64,000 nucleotides of DNA. It comes from Hymenobacter siberiensis. Lineage in GTDB: Bacteria > Bacteroidota > Bacteroidia > Cytophagales > Hymenobacteraceae. The first letter of the stretch is position 1. The number at the start of each line of letters is the position of its first letter. The stretch lies in contig NZ_JAHLZY020000001.1 of the NCBI RefSeq assembly GCF_018967865.2, forward strand, positions 1,860,001 through 1,924,000, given 5' to 3'. The translations under genes and the position numbers were made by a program. This document shows positions 35,829 through 43,424 of the stretch, one piece after another. The notes beneath the pieces were generated by a model. The model was not told the origin of the DNA. It did no database searches and worked only from the letters and a program-made list of their open reading frames with translations.

Positions 35829-35937
35829 AAGCTTTTTATAAGTGAGTCCTATGCGGGCAAATTGTCGCTTTATCTGAGGTCAAAATTTCATCTATATTGC
35901 TATGACATTCTTAACCAAATCAAGATTGTCTAACCCT

Positions 35938-36834
35938 TTATAAGGTCAGATATTTTATTTCAAAAACAATTTTGTGACACTCATTCAGGATGGCACTAAA
36001 CAAGCAGAAGTAAAAGGCAGTATTACCACGCAAAGTTTCTATTCGCTTTCTCTCTTCGTTATTTCTGCTTTTTCCTGAATTCCCTCCATGGGAATCAACA
36101 TTTCTGGCAGTTATAAGAAGGTGATAGGGATTATCAATAATGAAAAAGCTGCCAGGCTTTCCCTCGTTCTTTTGCTTGTAATACCAGTAGAAATATTTTA
36201 CAGTTGCGCGGAAATCAAAGTCTTTGTGAACAATGCTCTTTCCTGATTTAACATTGTTGACATTGTTGTCATGAGCTATGGAAAATCCTGTTGAATTGAA
36301 TAACCGTTCAACTAATAAGACTGGCGGGCTTCCAGTTTTTTCAGCGTTTACTGAGACTTTCATGTCGTCGTTTATCTGTTGAACTGTCAGCTTGCTCAGA
36401 AAAATGTTGGTTAGCGCCTCAAGTTGTCTGTGTACATAAGACCCAAACCAAAAAATCTCTCCTTGTCGCTGAGCTAATTCCATGCGGACGTAGTTTTCTG
36501 CTAACTCAGTTTGGTCGTCTGCAGTCAAAGGCAAACTGGCAATAGGTTTCTGTGCATAAAGTAGTCTCGCACGTTCCTTTAGTTTGCTATCAGCTACCTG
36601 CTGGCTAAGTAATAGGTCGCCAACCATACGCACTAGTTCAGGCAAACTGGCCCGCAATGCTATTTCATTCGTGAGCGTCTGCAGCCGACCATCCTGTCTA
36701 CCTACAATGGACGAGACTCGGTCAGCAAATAGCTTCTTGGCCTCATCTTCAGTGACGGCAGCATATAATTCAGTGATAAGAGAACTCTCATCCTCAAACA
36801 GTTTAGCGACTCGCTCCTGATGGTTAGTTGTCAT
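35938..36834 (-). CDS. Candidate retron effector with HEPN-like RNxxxH motif
   Basis: 298 residues from the ATG at 36834, which overlaps the end of the RT gene by 11 bp and so predicts translational coupling. The protein is helical and soluble. The C-terminal third contains HLLITARNVDSHGG, with Arg244-Asn245 and His249 forming the RNxxxH motif of HEPN ribonucleases, flanked by helices (YFYWYYKQK before, AFYFCLFSAILNECHKIVFEI after) as in HEPN folds. In retrons the gene beside the RT is usually the toxic effector. I infer an RNase that is held inactive by the RT-msDNA complex. The assignment rests on one motif and context; a structure prediction would test it. Confidence 0.62.
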   Translation of the reverse strand: MTTNHQERVAKLFEDESSLITELYAAVTEDEAKKLFADRVSSIVGRQDGRLQTLTNEIALRASLPELVRMVGDLLLSQQVADSKLKERARLLYAQKPIASLPLTADDQTELAENYVRMELAQRQGEIFWFGSYVHRQLEALTNIFLSKLTVQQINDDMKVSVNAEKTGSPPVLLVERLFNSTGFSIAHDNNVNNVKSGKSIVHKDFDFRATVKYFYWYYKQKNEGKPGSFFIIDNPYHLLITARNVDSHGGNSGKSRNNEERKRIETLRGNTAFYFCLFSAILNECHKIVFEIKYLTL

Positions 36835-38200
36835 GGGGTAAGGCAGCTGCTGATAAGGTGGAAAGTTTAGACTTGAAATCAAGAAACATTACATCCGCTT
36901 TACCGCGTAACATGCCTAAGTAGGCAATTTTTCCAGCTAGAACTTTTTCCAACTTGGGAACCTTCCCTTCGTGGCGTGCGTGTGCCTTGGTTTGTGGGTA
37001 AAACTGTCGCAATGTAGTACTAGCTACTGCATAGCCTTTGGTTTCCCAGTTATGCAACATAGCCCGTATTTGCCGAGCATACTCGCGAGTAACGTTAGGA
37101 CGCTGGTTAACAACTACTCCAGTAACTTCTTGGCGTTGGTTCGGAGTTTGTAGCCGCTGTTTATTCGGGTTTTGCTTATACCCTTCCAAGGTTAGAATGG
37201 CGTTTAGCTCCTTGTGGAACAGTTCCTGGAATGCAGGTCTATTGCTAGAGAAGGTAAGGTCATCTGCATAGCGCGTATAGGTACACCGGTGACGAAATGC
37301 TAGCTGGCGCAAGCGGCGGTCGAGACGTTGGCAGACAGCGTTCGTAAGCAAGGGCGAGGTAGGTGCCCCTTGTGGAAGGCTGCCCTGGTCGCAGCAAAGG
37401 CTAGCAATCAAATGTGCTACAGGTTTAACGAGGCCAAATGGCTGCAGCTGTAAAACCTTTACAACACGCTGCACTGGTGTATTTGGAAAAAAATTTTCCA
37501 AATCTAGGTTCAGTACGTAGCGTCGACCAGCATGTGGCAAGGCATTAGTCAGAACGCTCCGGCCGCTTACGAATCCATGCGCAGCGTCGTCACAAGTGCT
37601 AAACGCAGCCGTGAGGCATCCAAGAAGTAACCTTTGCAGTCGCATTAGGCCATAGTCTGGAGCCTTAATCTCACGTTGCTCGCCAGGCGTGCGCTTTGAT
37701 ATCAGAAAGGTGCGGTAACGCCTTTCCCCTTTGTGGAAAGCGTAATAGTTCAGCAGCTTAAAGCTGACTGGTTTTGCTTTGCGACTTGGATTCTCAAGTA
37801 GGTTGAGCCGCAGCACGGCATTAAGTACCGCTGCGAGGTATTTCGCGTTTGTTGCTCTTCGAAATGGCTCAGCCAAGTCGTTGAGTGTGGTAGCCGCCGT
37901 CAATACAGCCATAAATGCTCCCCACCTTTTTATTTCTTCAATTACATCATCAGAAAGTGACTTATTAGCGCTGTACGTACCAAATAAGCTTTCGCTGGCG
38001 AGCTCATTCTGCATCTCACTGCGTAAATCAGCTTCTAAATCCGCGTATAATTCAGCTTGCAGTTCGGCTTTGATTTCAGCCAATAGTTCCGCCTCTTCTT
38101 CTGAATGTTCACGTTGAGATTCCTCAAACGCACCTTCGAATTCTTCCTGGCCAGGGCCGGGTTCATCGGTTGGTTGTTCGGGAGGGTCTTGTTCAGACAT
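36824..38200 (-). CDS. Retron-type reverse transcriptase
   Basis: 458 residues. An acidic, probably coiled-coil N-terminal extension (about 15-75) precedes the RT. RT motifs in order: AAHGFVSGRSVLTNALPH (207-223, including the NAxxH motif typical of retrons), LDLENFFPN (232-240), LPQGAPTSP (275-283), YTRYADDLTFSS with catalytic YADD (311-314), and VTG (359-361), another retron hallmark. Twenty-five bases upstream lies the end of a 202-nt candidate msr-msd RNA. The gene overlaps the putative effector downstream. Retron RTs copy the msd part of their own RNA into branched msDNA and act in anti-phage defence. Confidence 0.92.
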   Translation of the reverse strand: MSEQDPPEQPTDEPGPGQEEFEGAFEESQREHSEEEAELLAEIKAELQAELYADLEADLRSEMQNELASESLFGTYSANKSLSDDVIEEIKRWGAFMAVLTAATTLNDLAEPFRRATNAKYLAAVLNAVLRLNLLENPSRKAKPVSFKLLNYYAFHKGERRYRTFLISKRTPGEQREIKAPDYGLMRLQRLLLGCLTAAFSTCDDAAHGFVSGRSVLTNALPHAGRRYVLNLDLENFFPNTPVQRVVKVLQLQPFGLVKPVAHLIASLCCDQGSLPQGAPTSPLLTNAVCQRLDRRLRQLAFRHRCTYTRYADDLTFSSNRPAFQELFHKELNAILTLEGYKQNPNKQRLQTPNQRQEVTGVVVNQRPNVTREYARQIRAMLHNWETKGYAVASTTLRQFYPQTKAHARHEGKVPKLEKVLAGKIAYLGMLRGKADVMFLDFKSKLSTLSAAALPHDN

Positions 38201-38225
38201 TGGGTAGTTTTATAAAAAAACCTTA

Positions 38226-38427
38226 GAAAGTACCTGCCGGGAAAATTCAGGTCTGAAACTAAACAGACTTCAAAGCTCAAATTATTCAGAGCTGACTATG
38301 CAAGGAATTAAATCAAATCAATTAATTAAGTCAAATCAATTAATTAAATCAAATGTCATTGCTACCGTTTAAAAACGGGCGCGGCGCAACGCCGCACGGG
38401 GTCAAAGGCCCAGACGCAGGTACTTTC
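38226..38427 (-). ncRNA. Candidate retron msr-msd RNA
   Basis: A perfect 12-bp inverted repeat, GAAAGTACCTGC at the 5' end (38427-38416) and GCAGGTACTTTC at the 3' end (38237-38226), closes a 202-nt segment just upstream of the RT, exactly where retron a1/a2 arms belong. After a1 come msr-like hairpins: GCGGCG-TTG-CGCCGC and CCGTTT-TT-AAACGG. The msd-like part contains an 18-bp tandem repeat and hairpins AGCTC...GAGCT and GTCTG...CAGAC. A G directly after a1 (38415) could be the branching residue. The exact msr/msd border was not determined. A separate hairpin at 38439-38459 (GGTTACCG/CGGTAGCC) followed by a T-rich run lies just upstream of a1. Confidence 0.72.
38310..38354. repeat. 18-bp tandem repeat within the retron RNA
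   Basis: Units AAATCAAATCAATTAATT, AAGTCAAATCAATTAATT and a half copy AAATCAAAT lie head to tail. Each unit contains self-complementary AATTAATT. It falls in the presumed msd segment, so it might be copied into msDNA. Confidence 0.75.
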
Positions 38428-38506
38428 AAAGAACAGAAGGCTACCGCAGTTCGGTAACCGGAAATTTTAGTCAGCGCCGCAAATACGACACTTTAAGGGC
38501 AGAAAG

Positions 38507-38920
38507 CTAGTAACCCATCGCATCACGCAGCGAATCCATGTCGCCGTTGAAGTCGTCATAGTCCCCGTACTGCCCATCGGTGAGAGCATCAAAGGTGTCT
38601 CGTTCAGCATCATCGCGGCTATAGTAGTCGCTGGAATCGTAGTGGTCATCGTTGTAAGAAGCAGCTTGCAGTCGCGCTTGCTGTGCCATCAGTTCTCTCT
38701 CTTTTTCATCAAGCTTGTTCCATGCTGCCTCCGTCATCTGCGCTTTCAGCTTCGGATACTCAACCTGCCAGGCTTCAACATCAGCCCGGTACAGGCCAAA
38801 ATGGTCGAGCACCTGAAGGCAGAAATTCAGGTAGCCAGGATTCTCAACTAGCACCTCTGCCACAGTCTGGCCTTGATGACGGCCAAAGGAAAAAACGGTA
38901 TCCAGCGTGTAGAATTTCAT
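38507..38920 (-). CDS. Protein with exodeoxyribonuclease X C-terminal-like domain
   Basis: 137 residues from the ATG at 38920. FYTLDTVFSFGRHQGQTVAEVLVENPGYLNFCLQVLDHF matches the small G-x-H-x-G...PxYL motif domain found at the end of exodeoxyribonuclease X and in standalone proteins. The C-terminus is very acidic (DDHYDSSDYYSRDDAERD). No nuclease catalytic domain is attached. It lies upstream of the retron RNA on the same strand, with its own WYL-type operator/promoter module 31-67 bp ahead of the start. Possibly an accessory or unrelated cargo gene. Confidence 0.65.
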   Translation of the reverse strand: MKFYTLDTVFSFGRHQGQTVAEVLVENPGYLNFCLQVLDHFGLYRADVEAWQVEYPKLKAQMTEAAWNKLDEKERELMAQQARLQAASYNDDHYDSSDYYSRDDAERDTFDALTDGQYGDYDDFNGDMDSLRDAMGY

Positions 38921-38950
38921 GGCTGTTTTTGCTTTGAGGTGGATGACGAT

Positions 38951-38987
38951 ACAAAGGTGTTGGCCCGGAATGCAGCCTATCTGCGTC
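38951..38987 (-). promoter_or_regulatory. Duplicated promoter/operator module, copy 1
   Basis: ACAAAGGTG, 9 variable bases, then AATGCAGCCTATCTGCGTC on the plus strand. The second block has inverted-repeat halves GCAG/CTGC. On the minus strand the first block gives CACCTTTG, one mismatch from the -7 box TAnnTTTG, 31 bp before the ExoX-C-like start. An almost identical module with exactly the same spacing is at 39210-39246. Confidence 0.65.
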
Positions 38988-39012
38988 AGGAAATTATTCT
39001 CGCAAATATTTT

Positions 39013-39180
39013 TTAGCGCTGTACCACTAGCCGCTTTGCGCCGCGGCAAGCGAAGCAGATGCCGCCTTCCACGTGCCCGTACATCGGTATGCTGCCCCGG
39101 CCGCTGCACCGACCGCATACAACAGTATGTAGCAATTCGGCGGGGGTGGTCTGGCGAGGCGAAGCAGTGGGTTGGCTCAT
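39013..39180 (-). CDS. Small zinc-ribbon protein
   Basis: 55 residues from the ATG at 39180 (MSQPTASPRQTT). CGRCSGRG followed by ICFACRGAK forms a CxxC...CxxC zinc ribbon similar to half of the DnaJ cysteine-rich domain. It has its own copy of the promoter/operator module just upstream. Function unknown. Confidence 0.6.
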   Translation of the reverse strand: MSQPTASPRQTTPAELLHTVVCGRCSGRGSIPMYGHVEGGICFACRGAKRLVVQR

Positions 39181-39209
39181 AGGGAAATGCTTTTGTGCGT
39201 ATTGTTGCA

Positions 39210-39246
39210 ACAAAGGTGCTCCCCTCAAATGCAGCCTATCTGCGTC
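39210..39246. promoter_or_regulatory. Duplicated promoter/operator module, copy 2, next to the WYL gene
   Basis: Same ACAAAGGTG...AATGCAGCCTATCTGCGTC module as at 38951, with 25 bp between it and the WYL regulator start and 29 bp between it and the zinc-ribbon start. Shared palindromic halves at both targets make it the probable binding site of the WYL protein, giving autoregulation and control of the defence block. Confidence 0.65.
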
Positions 39247-39271
39247 GCAAAAATTCTTTTCAAAATTTCTG

Positions 39272-40279
39272 ATGCCCGCCAATAAAAACGCGCTGCTTCG
39301 CTATAAAATCCTCGACGATTGCCTCAAACGCCGTGGCCGCTATTGGTCGCTCGAAGACCTCATGGAGAAAGTAGGTGCAGCATTGCGCGAAGACGGCGGC
39401 CCCGCCAGCGTGAGCAAACGCACTATCCAGGAAGACATCAAGAACCTGCGTTTAAACTACAACGCCCCAATTGATACGGAGCCAAGCCAGGGCTATTACT
39501 ACAGCGACAACAGCTTCTCCATCTCAAACACGCCGCTTACCCTCGATGACTTGCCTGTGCTCCATCAGAGCCTGTCTGTCCTAAGGCAGCTTCAGGCCTT
39601 CGGGTTGTCCGATGAGCTCGATGAAGTCGTTCAGCGCATCGAGCAGCGCCTCACCGAGTCCGGCGCTACTCCTTCACAGGAGGTGGTGCACTTTGAGCAA
39701 GTCCCCACTTATACTGGCTTGGCATGGCTCCGCCCGTTATACCAGGCCATCCGTCAGCAAGAAGCCCTGTGGGTTACATACCAGCCTTTCCTGGCTCCCA
39801 GCGCCCGCCGTGAATTGGTACATCCTCACTTATTGAAAGAGTTTAACCACCGATGGTTCTTGCTCGGGCTCAATGGGCAAAATGTCCACACAACGAGTAC
39901 CTATGCCCTTGACCGCATTGTGGACGTCGAACCCGCAGGCACCCAGTATCGGCCCGGGGAAATAGACCCGAACACGTATTTTCAGCATGTGATTGGAGCG
40001 TCTGTGCCACCTAATGGGAAAGTGGTAGAAATCCGGCTGCGCTTCTCCCATGCCAGAGCGCCGTACATCGTAACCAAACCATTGCACCCAACTCAGATGA
40101 TGCTGGCCGAATCAGCAGAGGGAATAGAATTCTCACTTCAGCTCATTCCAACCCGTGAGTTAATCAGCCTGATTCTGAACTTTGGTGCAGATGTAGAAGT
40201 AATTGCCCCAGATAGCTTACGCTGCCACATTCAGGAGCTTCTGCAAAAGGCCTGCACGAATTACATAAGTCCTACTTGA
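39272..40279 (+). CDS. WYL-domain transcriptional regulator
   Basis: 335 residues. The N-terminal winged helix (about 1-75) contains RYKILDDCLKRRGRYWSLEDL and VSKRTIQEDIKNLR. The WYL domain (about 145-230; EALWVTYQPFLAPSARRELVHPHLLKEFNHRWFLLG) and a C-terminal WCX-like dimer domain follow. WYL proteins such as BrxR and CapW repress anti-phage systems and are released by a ligand. The ATG at 39272 begins the family-like sequence; a much longer upstream frame crosses the operator and is not used. It is divergent from the retron block. Confidence 0.9.
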   Translation: MPANKNALLRYKILDDCLKRRGRYWSLEDLMEKVGAALREDGGPASVSKRTIQEDIKNLRLNYNAPIDTEPSQGYYYSDNSFSISNTPLTLDDLPVLHQSLSVLRQLQAFGLSDELDEVVQRIEQRLTESGATPSQEVVHFEQVPTYTGLAWLRPLYQAIRQQEALWVTYQPFLAPSARRELVHPHLLKEFNHRWFLLGLNGQNVHTTSTYALDRIVDVEPAGTQYRPGEIDPNTYFQHVIGASVPPNGKVVEIRLRFSHARAPYIVTKPLHPTQMMLAESAEGIEFSLQLIPTRELISLILNFGADVEVIAPDSLRCHIQELLQKACTNYISPT

Positions 40280-40306
40280 GAGTATGGCAGGACCCTATTT
40301 AAGCAG

Positions 40307-40338
40307 AAATACCCGGTTCCTTTAGGAACCGGGTATTT
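40307..40338. terminator. Bidirectional terminator between WYL and vWA genes
   Basis: A 14-bp perfect stem, AAATACCCGGTTCC with GGAACCGGGTATTT around a TTTA loop, between convergent genes. A- and T-rich ends suit both strands. Confidence 0.8.
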
Positions 40339-40374
40339 TATTAGCTGAATATAGCAACGACCATTAGGCCCTTG

Positions 40375-41073
40375 CTAGGTCCGGGCCGCATCGGCTGGAG
40401 GGGTGGGCTGTGCCGGCTCATCGTCGTCGAAATAATCTGCCTTGGACCTTCCCGGGGCGAAGTCTTCCAACGGCTTCATATTATAGCGCCGGCGCGAAAT
40501 CCGTTCCTTGGTAAACATGACGTCCATTTCCTCTGCATTCTGTGTAAAGGCCAGCTTGTTGTCAATGGCCAGCCCATCGGCCGCCCGGTCCACGTCGTGG
40601 TTGGTGCCGATGTAGGTAAACGTCCAGCCTTGCTCTTTCAACTGCTCAATCAGCTGGCGGGTAATCGGCCGTGTAAACTCCTTCGACGCGTTTTCTTCCC
40701 CGTCCGTGAGCACCGTTACCAGCACTTGGTAATCCGTTGCTCCAGTTGTGACCAGTACATTGCGCAGCTTGCTCACGCTTTGCCCGATGGCATCATGCAG
40801 CGGGGTCATCGAGTCGGGCCGGTAGTCGGCCAGCGTCAGCGGCTTGAGCGCGCTGGCATCCTGCAAAAACAGCGTCTCCCGAATGCCGGCACCGTTAAAC
40901 GTCGTCAAGCTCACCACTTGCTTCTTATCGGTGAACTCCCGGGCCAAGCCTTGCACAGACTGCACCAACTCATTGAATCCACGGATAGTGGCCTCACGTA
41001 CGACTTCCATCGAGCCGCTCTCGTCGAGGATAAGCAAATTATACACGGTGCGTAAAGGTGTCAACTGTTCCAT
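40375..41073 (-). CDS. vWA-domain protein (TerY-like)
   Basis: 232 residues. The MIDAS motif DESGS (17-21), a downstream TFNG threonine and TDGEEN form a von Willebrand factor A metal-binding fold covering most of the protein. The acidic tail (KADYFDDDEPAQPTPP) is disordered. Stand-alone vWA proteins of this kind (TerY-like) act as protein-binding scaffolds in stress and some defence systems. No partner kinase or phosphatase lies nearby, so a TerY-P triad is not supported. Cytoplasmic. Confidence 0.82.
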   Translation of the reverse strand: MEQLTPLRTVYNLLILDESGSMEVVREATIRGFNELVQSVQGLAREFTDKKQVVSLTTFNGAGIRETLFLQDASALKPLTLADYRPDSMTPLHDAIGQSVSKLRNVLVTTGATDYQVLVTVLTDGEENASKEFTRPITRQLIEQLKEQGWTFTYIGTNHDVDRAADGLAIDNKLAFTQNAEEMDVMFTKERISRRRYNMKPLEDFAPGRSKADYFDDDEPAQPTPPADAART

Positions 41074-41224
41074 GCAATAGGGGTTGGAGGTGAAGAAATA
41101 CAGACTTTTTACAGCGCCGCTACGTGCTGTAATTTACGCATTCCTGGCCGCTTGACCTAAGAAAACGCCTATTGGGGTCGCATTCCTTAGTGCTGAATTA
41201 CAATGTTATAACGCGCTAAATGAA

Positions 41225-41252
41225 AAAGCCGGCCCCTGTAGGGACCGGCTTT
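41225..41252 (-). terminator. Terminator after the 41286 gene
   Basis: AAAGCCGG...CCGGCTTT hairpin, with flanking A/T runs, about 34 bp beyond the stop on the minus strand. Confidence 0.7.
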
Positions 41253-41285
41253 CACACCTGTGGATTTTGGTATTGCCCAGCTAGC

Positions 41286-41753
41286 CTAACCTGCTGGTTC
41301 CTGAATAGTTGCCTCCGTTGCTGGCGCAGCATCCTGCACAAAGGCCTTCTGCTTAGTCGACACTTTGGCCGTCTGCAAGGGCGCAATAATCGGCGTGCCC
41401 GTTACCACTTCCCCAAACAGCGGATTAGCCGGCAGCGGCTGACCGCCATTGGCGTCCGGCACCTGGTTGAAGATAACAACCTCTTCACCGGGTGTGCTCT
41501 GCGCCAGATGGTCTTCCAGCACTTCCTGCCCGCTATTGGCGTGCAGCGCCTGTGTGAGCAGCGTGTAGGTACTCACATCGACGTTGTAGAGCTGGTTGAG
41601 CTCATTCATCTGCATGGCCGCATCCTCGGCCGCGCCGATGGCATCCGCCAGGAGTTGGGTGTAGCGCCGGGCCTTCTGGTCGGCTTTCGCCCGCAGGCTT
41701 ATGGCGCGCTTCATGCGCCGCTTAAATTGCTGTTGATAGGCCGTGAGTGCCAT
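41286..41753 (-). CDS. Hypothetical protein, paralogue of the next gene
   Basis: 155 residues. The start MALTAYQQQFKRRMKRAISLRAKAD is nearly the same as that of the next upstream gene (MALTGYQLQYKRRMKKALALRAKAD), so the two arose by duplication. A basic helical N-terminus is followed by a helical middle and a longer, variable C-terminus with a proline-rich tail. No known domain. Confidence 0.65.
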   Translation of the reverse strand: MALTAYQQQFKRRMKRAISLRAKADQKARRYTQLLADAIGAAEDAAMQMNELNQLYNVDVSTYTLLTQALHANSGQEVLEDHLAQSTPGEEVVIFNQVPDANGGQPLPANPLFGEVVTGTPIIAPLQTAKVSTKQKAFVQDAAPATEATIQEPAG

Positions 41754-41785
41754 AATTGAGAAAATTAGAAAGTGAAAAGAAAGAC

Positions 41786-42130
41786 TTAATCCAAGTCAAC
41801 ATCGGGCGGCAGCATTACCCCGCCCGCATTGGCCGACAAGTTGACGAACACCGCCGCCGGAGCCCCGCCCAGGCTGGCTGCCGCTATCTGATTCAGCGCC
41901 GCCGCCGTGCCGGCCAGCCGGTAGCCGTCCACCAGGTCCGTGCGCAGACTCAGGTTGGTGCCGTACAGCGTATTAATCCGCCCGATATGGTCGGCGGCCG
42001 TTTCGCCCAGGGCCAATACCGTGGCCAGCCGGGCCACCAGGAAACGGGCCTGCCGGTCGGCCTTCGCCCGCAGGGCCAGGGCCTTTTTCATGCGCCGCTT
42101 GTACTGCAGTTGGTAGCCAGTGAGTGCCAT
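41786..42130 (-). CDS. Hypothetical protein, paralogue of the 41286 gene
   Basis: 114 residues from the ATG at 42130. It shares the basic N-terminal helix and the general plan (helical segment, then LYGTNLSLRTDLVDGY versus LYNVDVSTYTLLTQAL) with its neighbour but is shorter. Both follow the 42207 gene on the same strand, separated by a terminator-like hairpin. Unknown function; a structural or packaging role cannot be excluded. Confidence 0.62.
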   Translation of the reverse strand: MALTGYQLQYKRRMKKALALRAKADRQARFLVARLATVLALGETAADHIGRINTLYGTNLSLRTDLVDGYRLAGTAAALNQIAAASLGGAPAAVFVNLSANAGGVMLPPDVDLD

Positions 42131-42155
42131 GGGAAGGAGAGGGATGAGGGAAGAA

Positions 42156-42189
42156 AAAACGGCCAGCCCTTTTACTGGCTGGCCGTTTC
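42156..42189 (-). terminator. Terminator-like hairpin after the 42207 gene
   Basis: A 10-bp stem, ACGGCCAGCC with GGCTGGCCGT, followed on the minus strand by TTTTTTC. It should end or reduce transcription between the large gene and the two small paralogues. Confidence 0.72.
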
Positions 42190-42206
42190 GTGCCACTTGC
42201 TACGGC

Positions 42207-42953
42207 CTAGGCCACGTACTCAATCGCCAGCGGGTTGGTGCTGTTGTTGTTGAGCGGGTAGAACTTGCCGTTCACCTGCTGGTAGAAGTTGATGCCCACT
42301 ACGCCCACCACCAGGTTGGCCGCGGGCGGTGCCACCGGGAAGCTGGCCACCACCGCCTGATTGGCCAGGGCCACGCTGTTCACGGCCAGAATGCCCAGCG
42401 GCGCGGCCACCACGGCATTAGTGTAGGTTAGCGTCTCCATGTCCAGCGACGAAGCCGCGAACACCACTTCAAAGTGGGTCGTGCCCTGCGGCGCGGCAAT
42501 GTCCGAGGCCGGATTCAGTGCCGAAATGCTCATCGTCACATCCGCGCCGTTGCCGGCCACTTCGTACGGAAAGTACATCGTCTGCCCGATGCCAGCTCCC
42601 GCGTTGAAGTTGAAGCCCAAGAGCGGGGCCGAGTTGGACGAGTCGAACATGCGCTGGCCCCGGTCATTCGTATCATCGAGGCCGATGACTTCCCGCATTG
42701 CTTTGGTGAGTCGCGAGGCCAGCCGGCTGTCGCTGGCCGAGGCAATGGCTACGCGCAGCGAGTCACGCAGCAGCTTGCTGTACTTCGCCGAGAGGCCAAA
42801 TTCAGCCGCGTTTTCGCGGGTCCGCGCCAGGCCTGGTGCCGATTGAAAGGCCGCCCGGTTGCTGGCCGGCTTCTGCGAGATGCTGCCGTCCTTCCGGAAG
42901 ACCAGCCCGCCCACCGTCCCCCGAATCCCAAGAATTCCAGTTTGTTGTGCCAT
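42207..42953 (-). CDS. Beta-rich hypothetical protein (GILG...GTVGG N-terminus)
   Basis: 248 residues. The N-terminal GILGIRGTVGGLVFRKDGSI resembles the opening of DUF6266-like proteins widespread in Bacteroidota, which also start with a GILG...G.VG pattern. A helical stretch (RTRENAAEFGLSAKYSKLLRDSLR) follows, then a C-terminal half rich in small and hydrophobic residues that looks all-beta. There is no signal peptide. The function of this group is not known to me; position next to the integrase is common for such genes in mobile elements. Confidence 0.6.
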   Translation of the reverse strand: MAQQTGILGIRGTVGGLVFRKDGSISQKPASNRAAFQSAPGLARTRENAAEFGLSAKYSKLLRDSLRVAIASASDSRLASRLTKAMREVIGLDDTNDRGQRMFDSSNSAPLLGFNFNAGAGIGQTMYFPYEVAGNGADVTMSISALNPASDIAAPQGTTHFEVVFAASSLDMETLTYTNAVVAAPLGILAVNSVALANQAVVASFPVAPPAANLVVGVVGINFYQQVNGKFYPLNNNSTNPLAIEYVA

Positions 42954-43096
42954 TGGTAAAAAATAGTTTGATGATGAAAGTGCATCCCAGCGCCCAAGAC
43001 GTTCGTGGTGCTGGATGTTGAACCAAAATTCATCTACTATTTTTGTACAACCAAGTCGGGTGCCCAGCTAAGCCCGGTTTGCTCCCTCATACCCCC

Positions 43097-43288
43097 ATGC
43101 CGCGCATCTGCTTATACCCCAAAGACGTGGCCCTCCTCACCGGCCGCAGCTACGACGCTGCCAAGCGGCTCGTGCGCCGTGCCCGCCAGGCCGCCGGCAA
43201 GCCCGCCGGTGCCCTCGTCTCCGTCCAAGACTTCTGCCGCCTCACCGGCCTCGATGAAGCCGAGGTATCCGCGGCGCTCAACCACTAA
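43097..43288 (+). CDS. Small helix-turn-helix-like protein
   Basis: 63 residues from the ATG at 43097 (MPRICLYPKDVALLTGRSYDAAKRLVRRARQ). A predicted helix-turn-helix covers most of the chain, ending in VSVQDFCRLTGLDEAEVSAAL. A start 54 bp upstream is possible. Size and position beside the integrase suggest an excisionase or regulator, but basic residues alone do not prove it. Confidence 0.55.
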   Translation: MPRICLYPKDVALLTGRSYDAAKRLVRRARQAAGKPAGALVSVQDFCRLTGLDEAEVSAALNH

Positions 43289-43369
43289 GCGCCGCCCCAC
43301 CTCCGCCCCACCTCCGCCCGTACTCGGAGCCTATTCCGCCCCTATACTCCGTAATCAGGCGGTGAAGTA

Positions 43370-43406
43370 AAAAGCCCGGCGCGGAATACTTTCCGACCGG
43401 GCTTTT
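43370..43406. terminator. Bidirectional terminator between HTH gene and integrase
   Basis: AAAAGCCCGG...CCGGGCTTTT stem followed by further T residues, between two convergent genes. Confidence 0.78.
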
Positions 43407-43424
43407 TTGCTGTAGCGAATCAAG

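Noticed and set aside
38310..38354. CRISPR-like array
   Set aside because: The 18-bp units are directly adjacent with no spacers, and no cas genes are present.
40375..41073. TerY-P phosphorylation triad
   Set aside because: Only the vWA protein is present; no kinase or PP2C phosphatase gene lies next to it.
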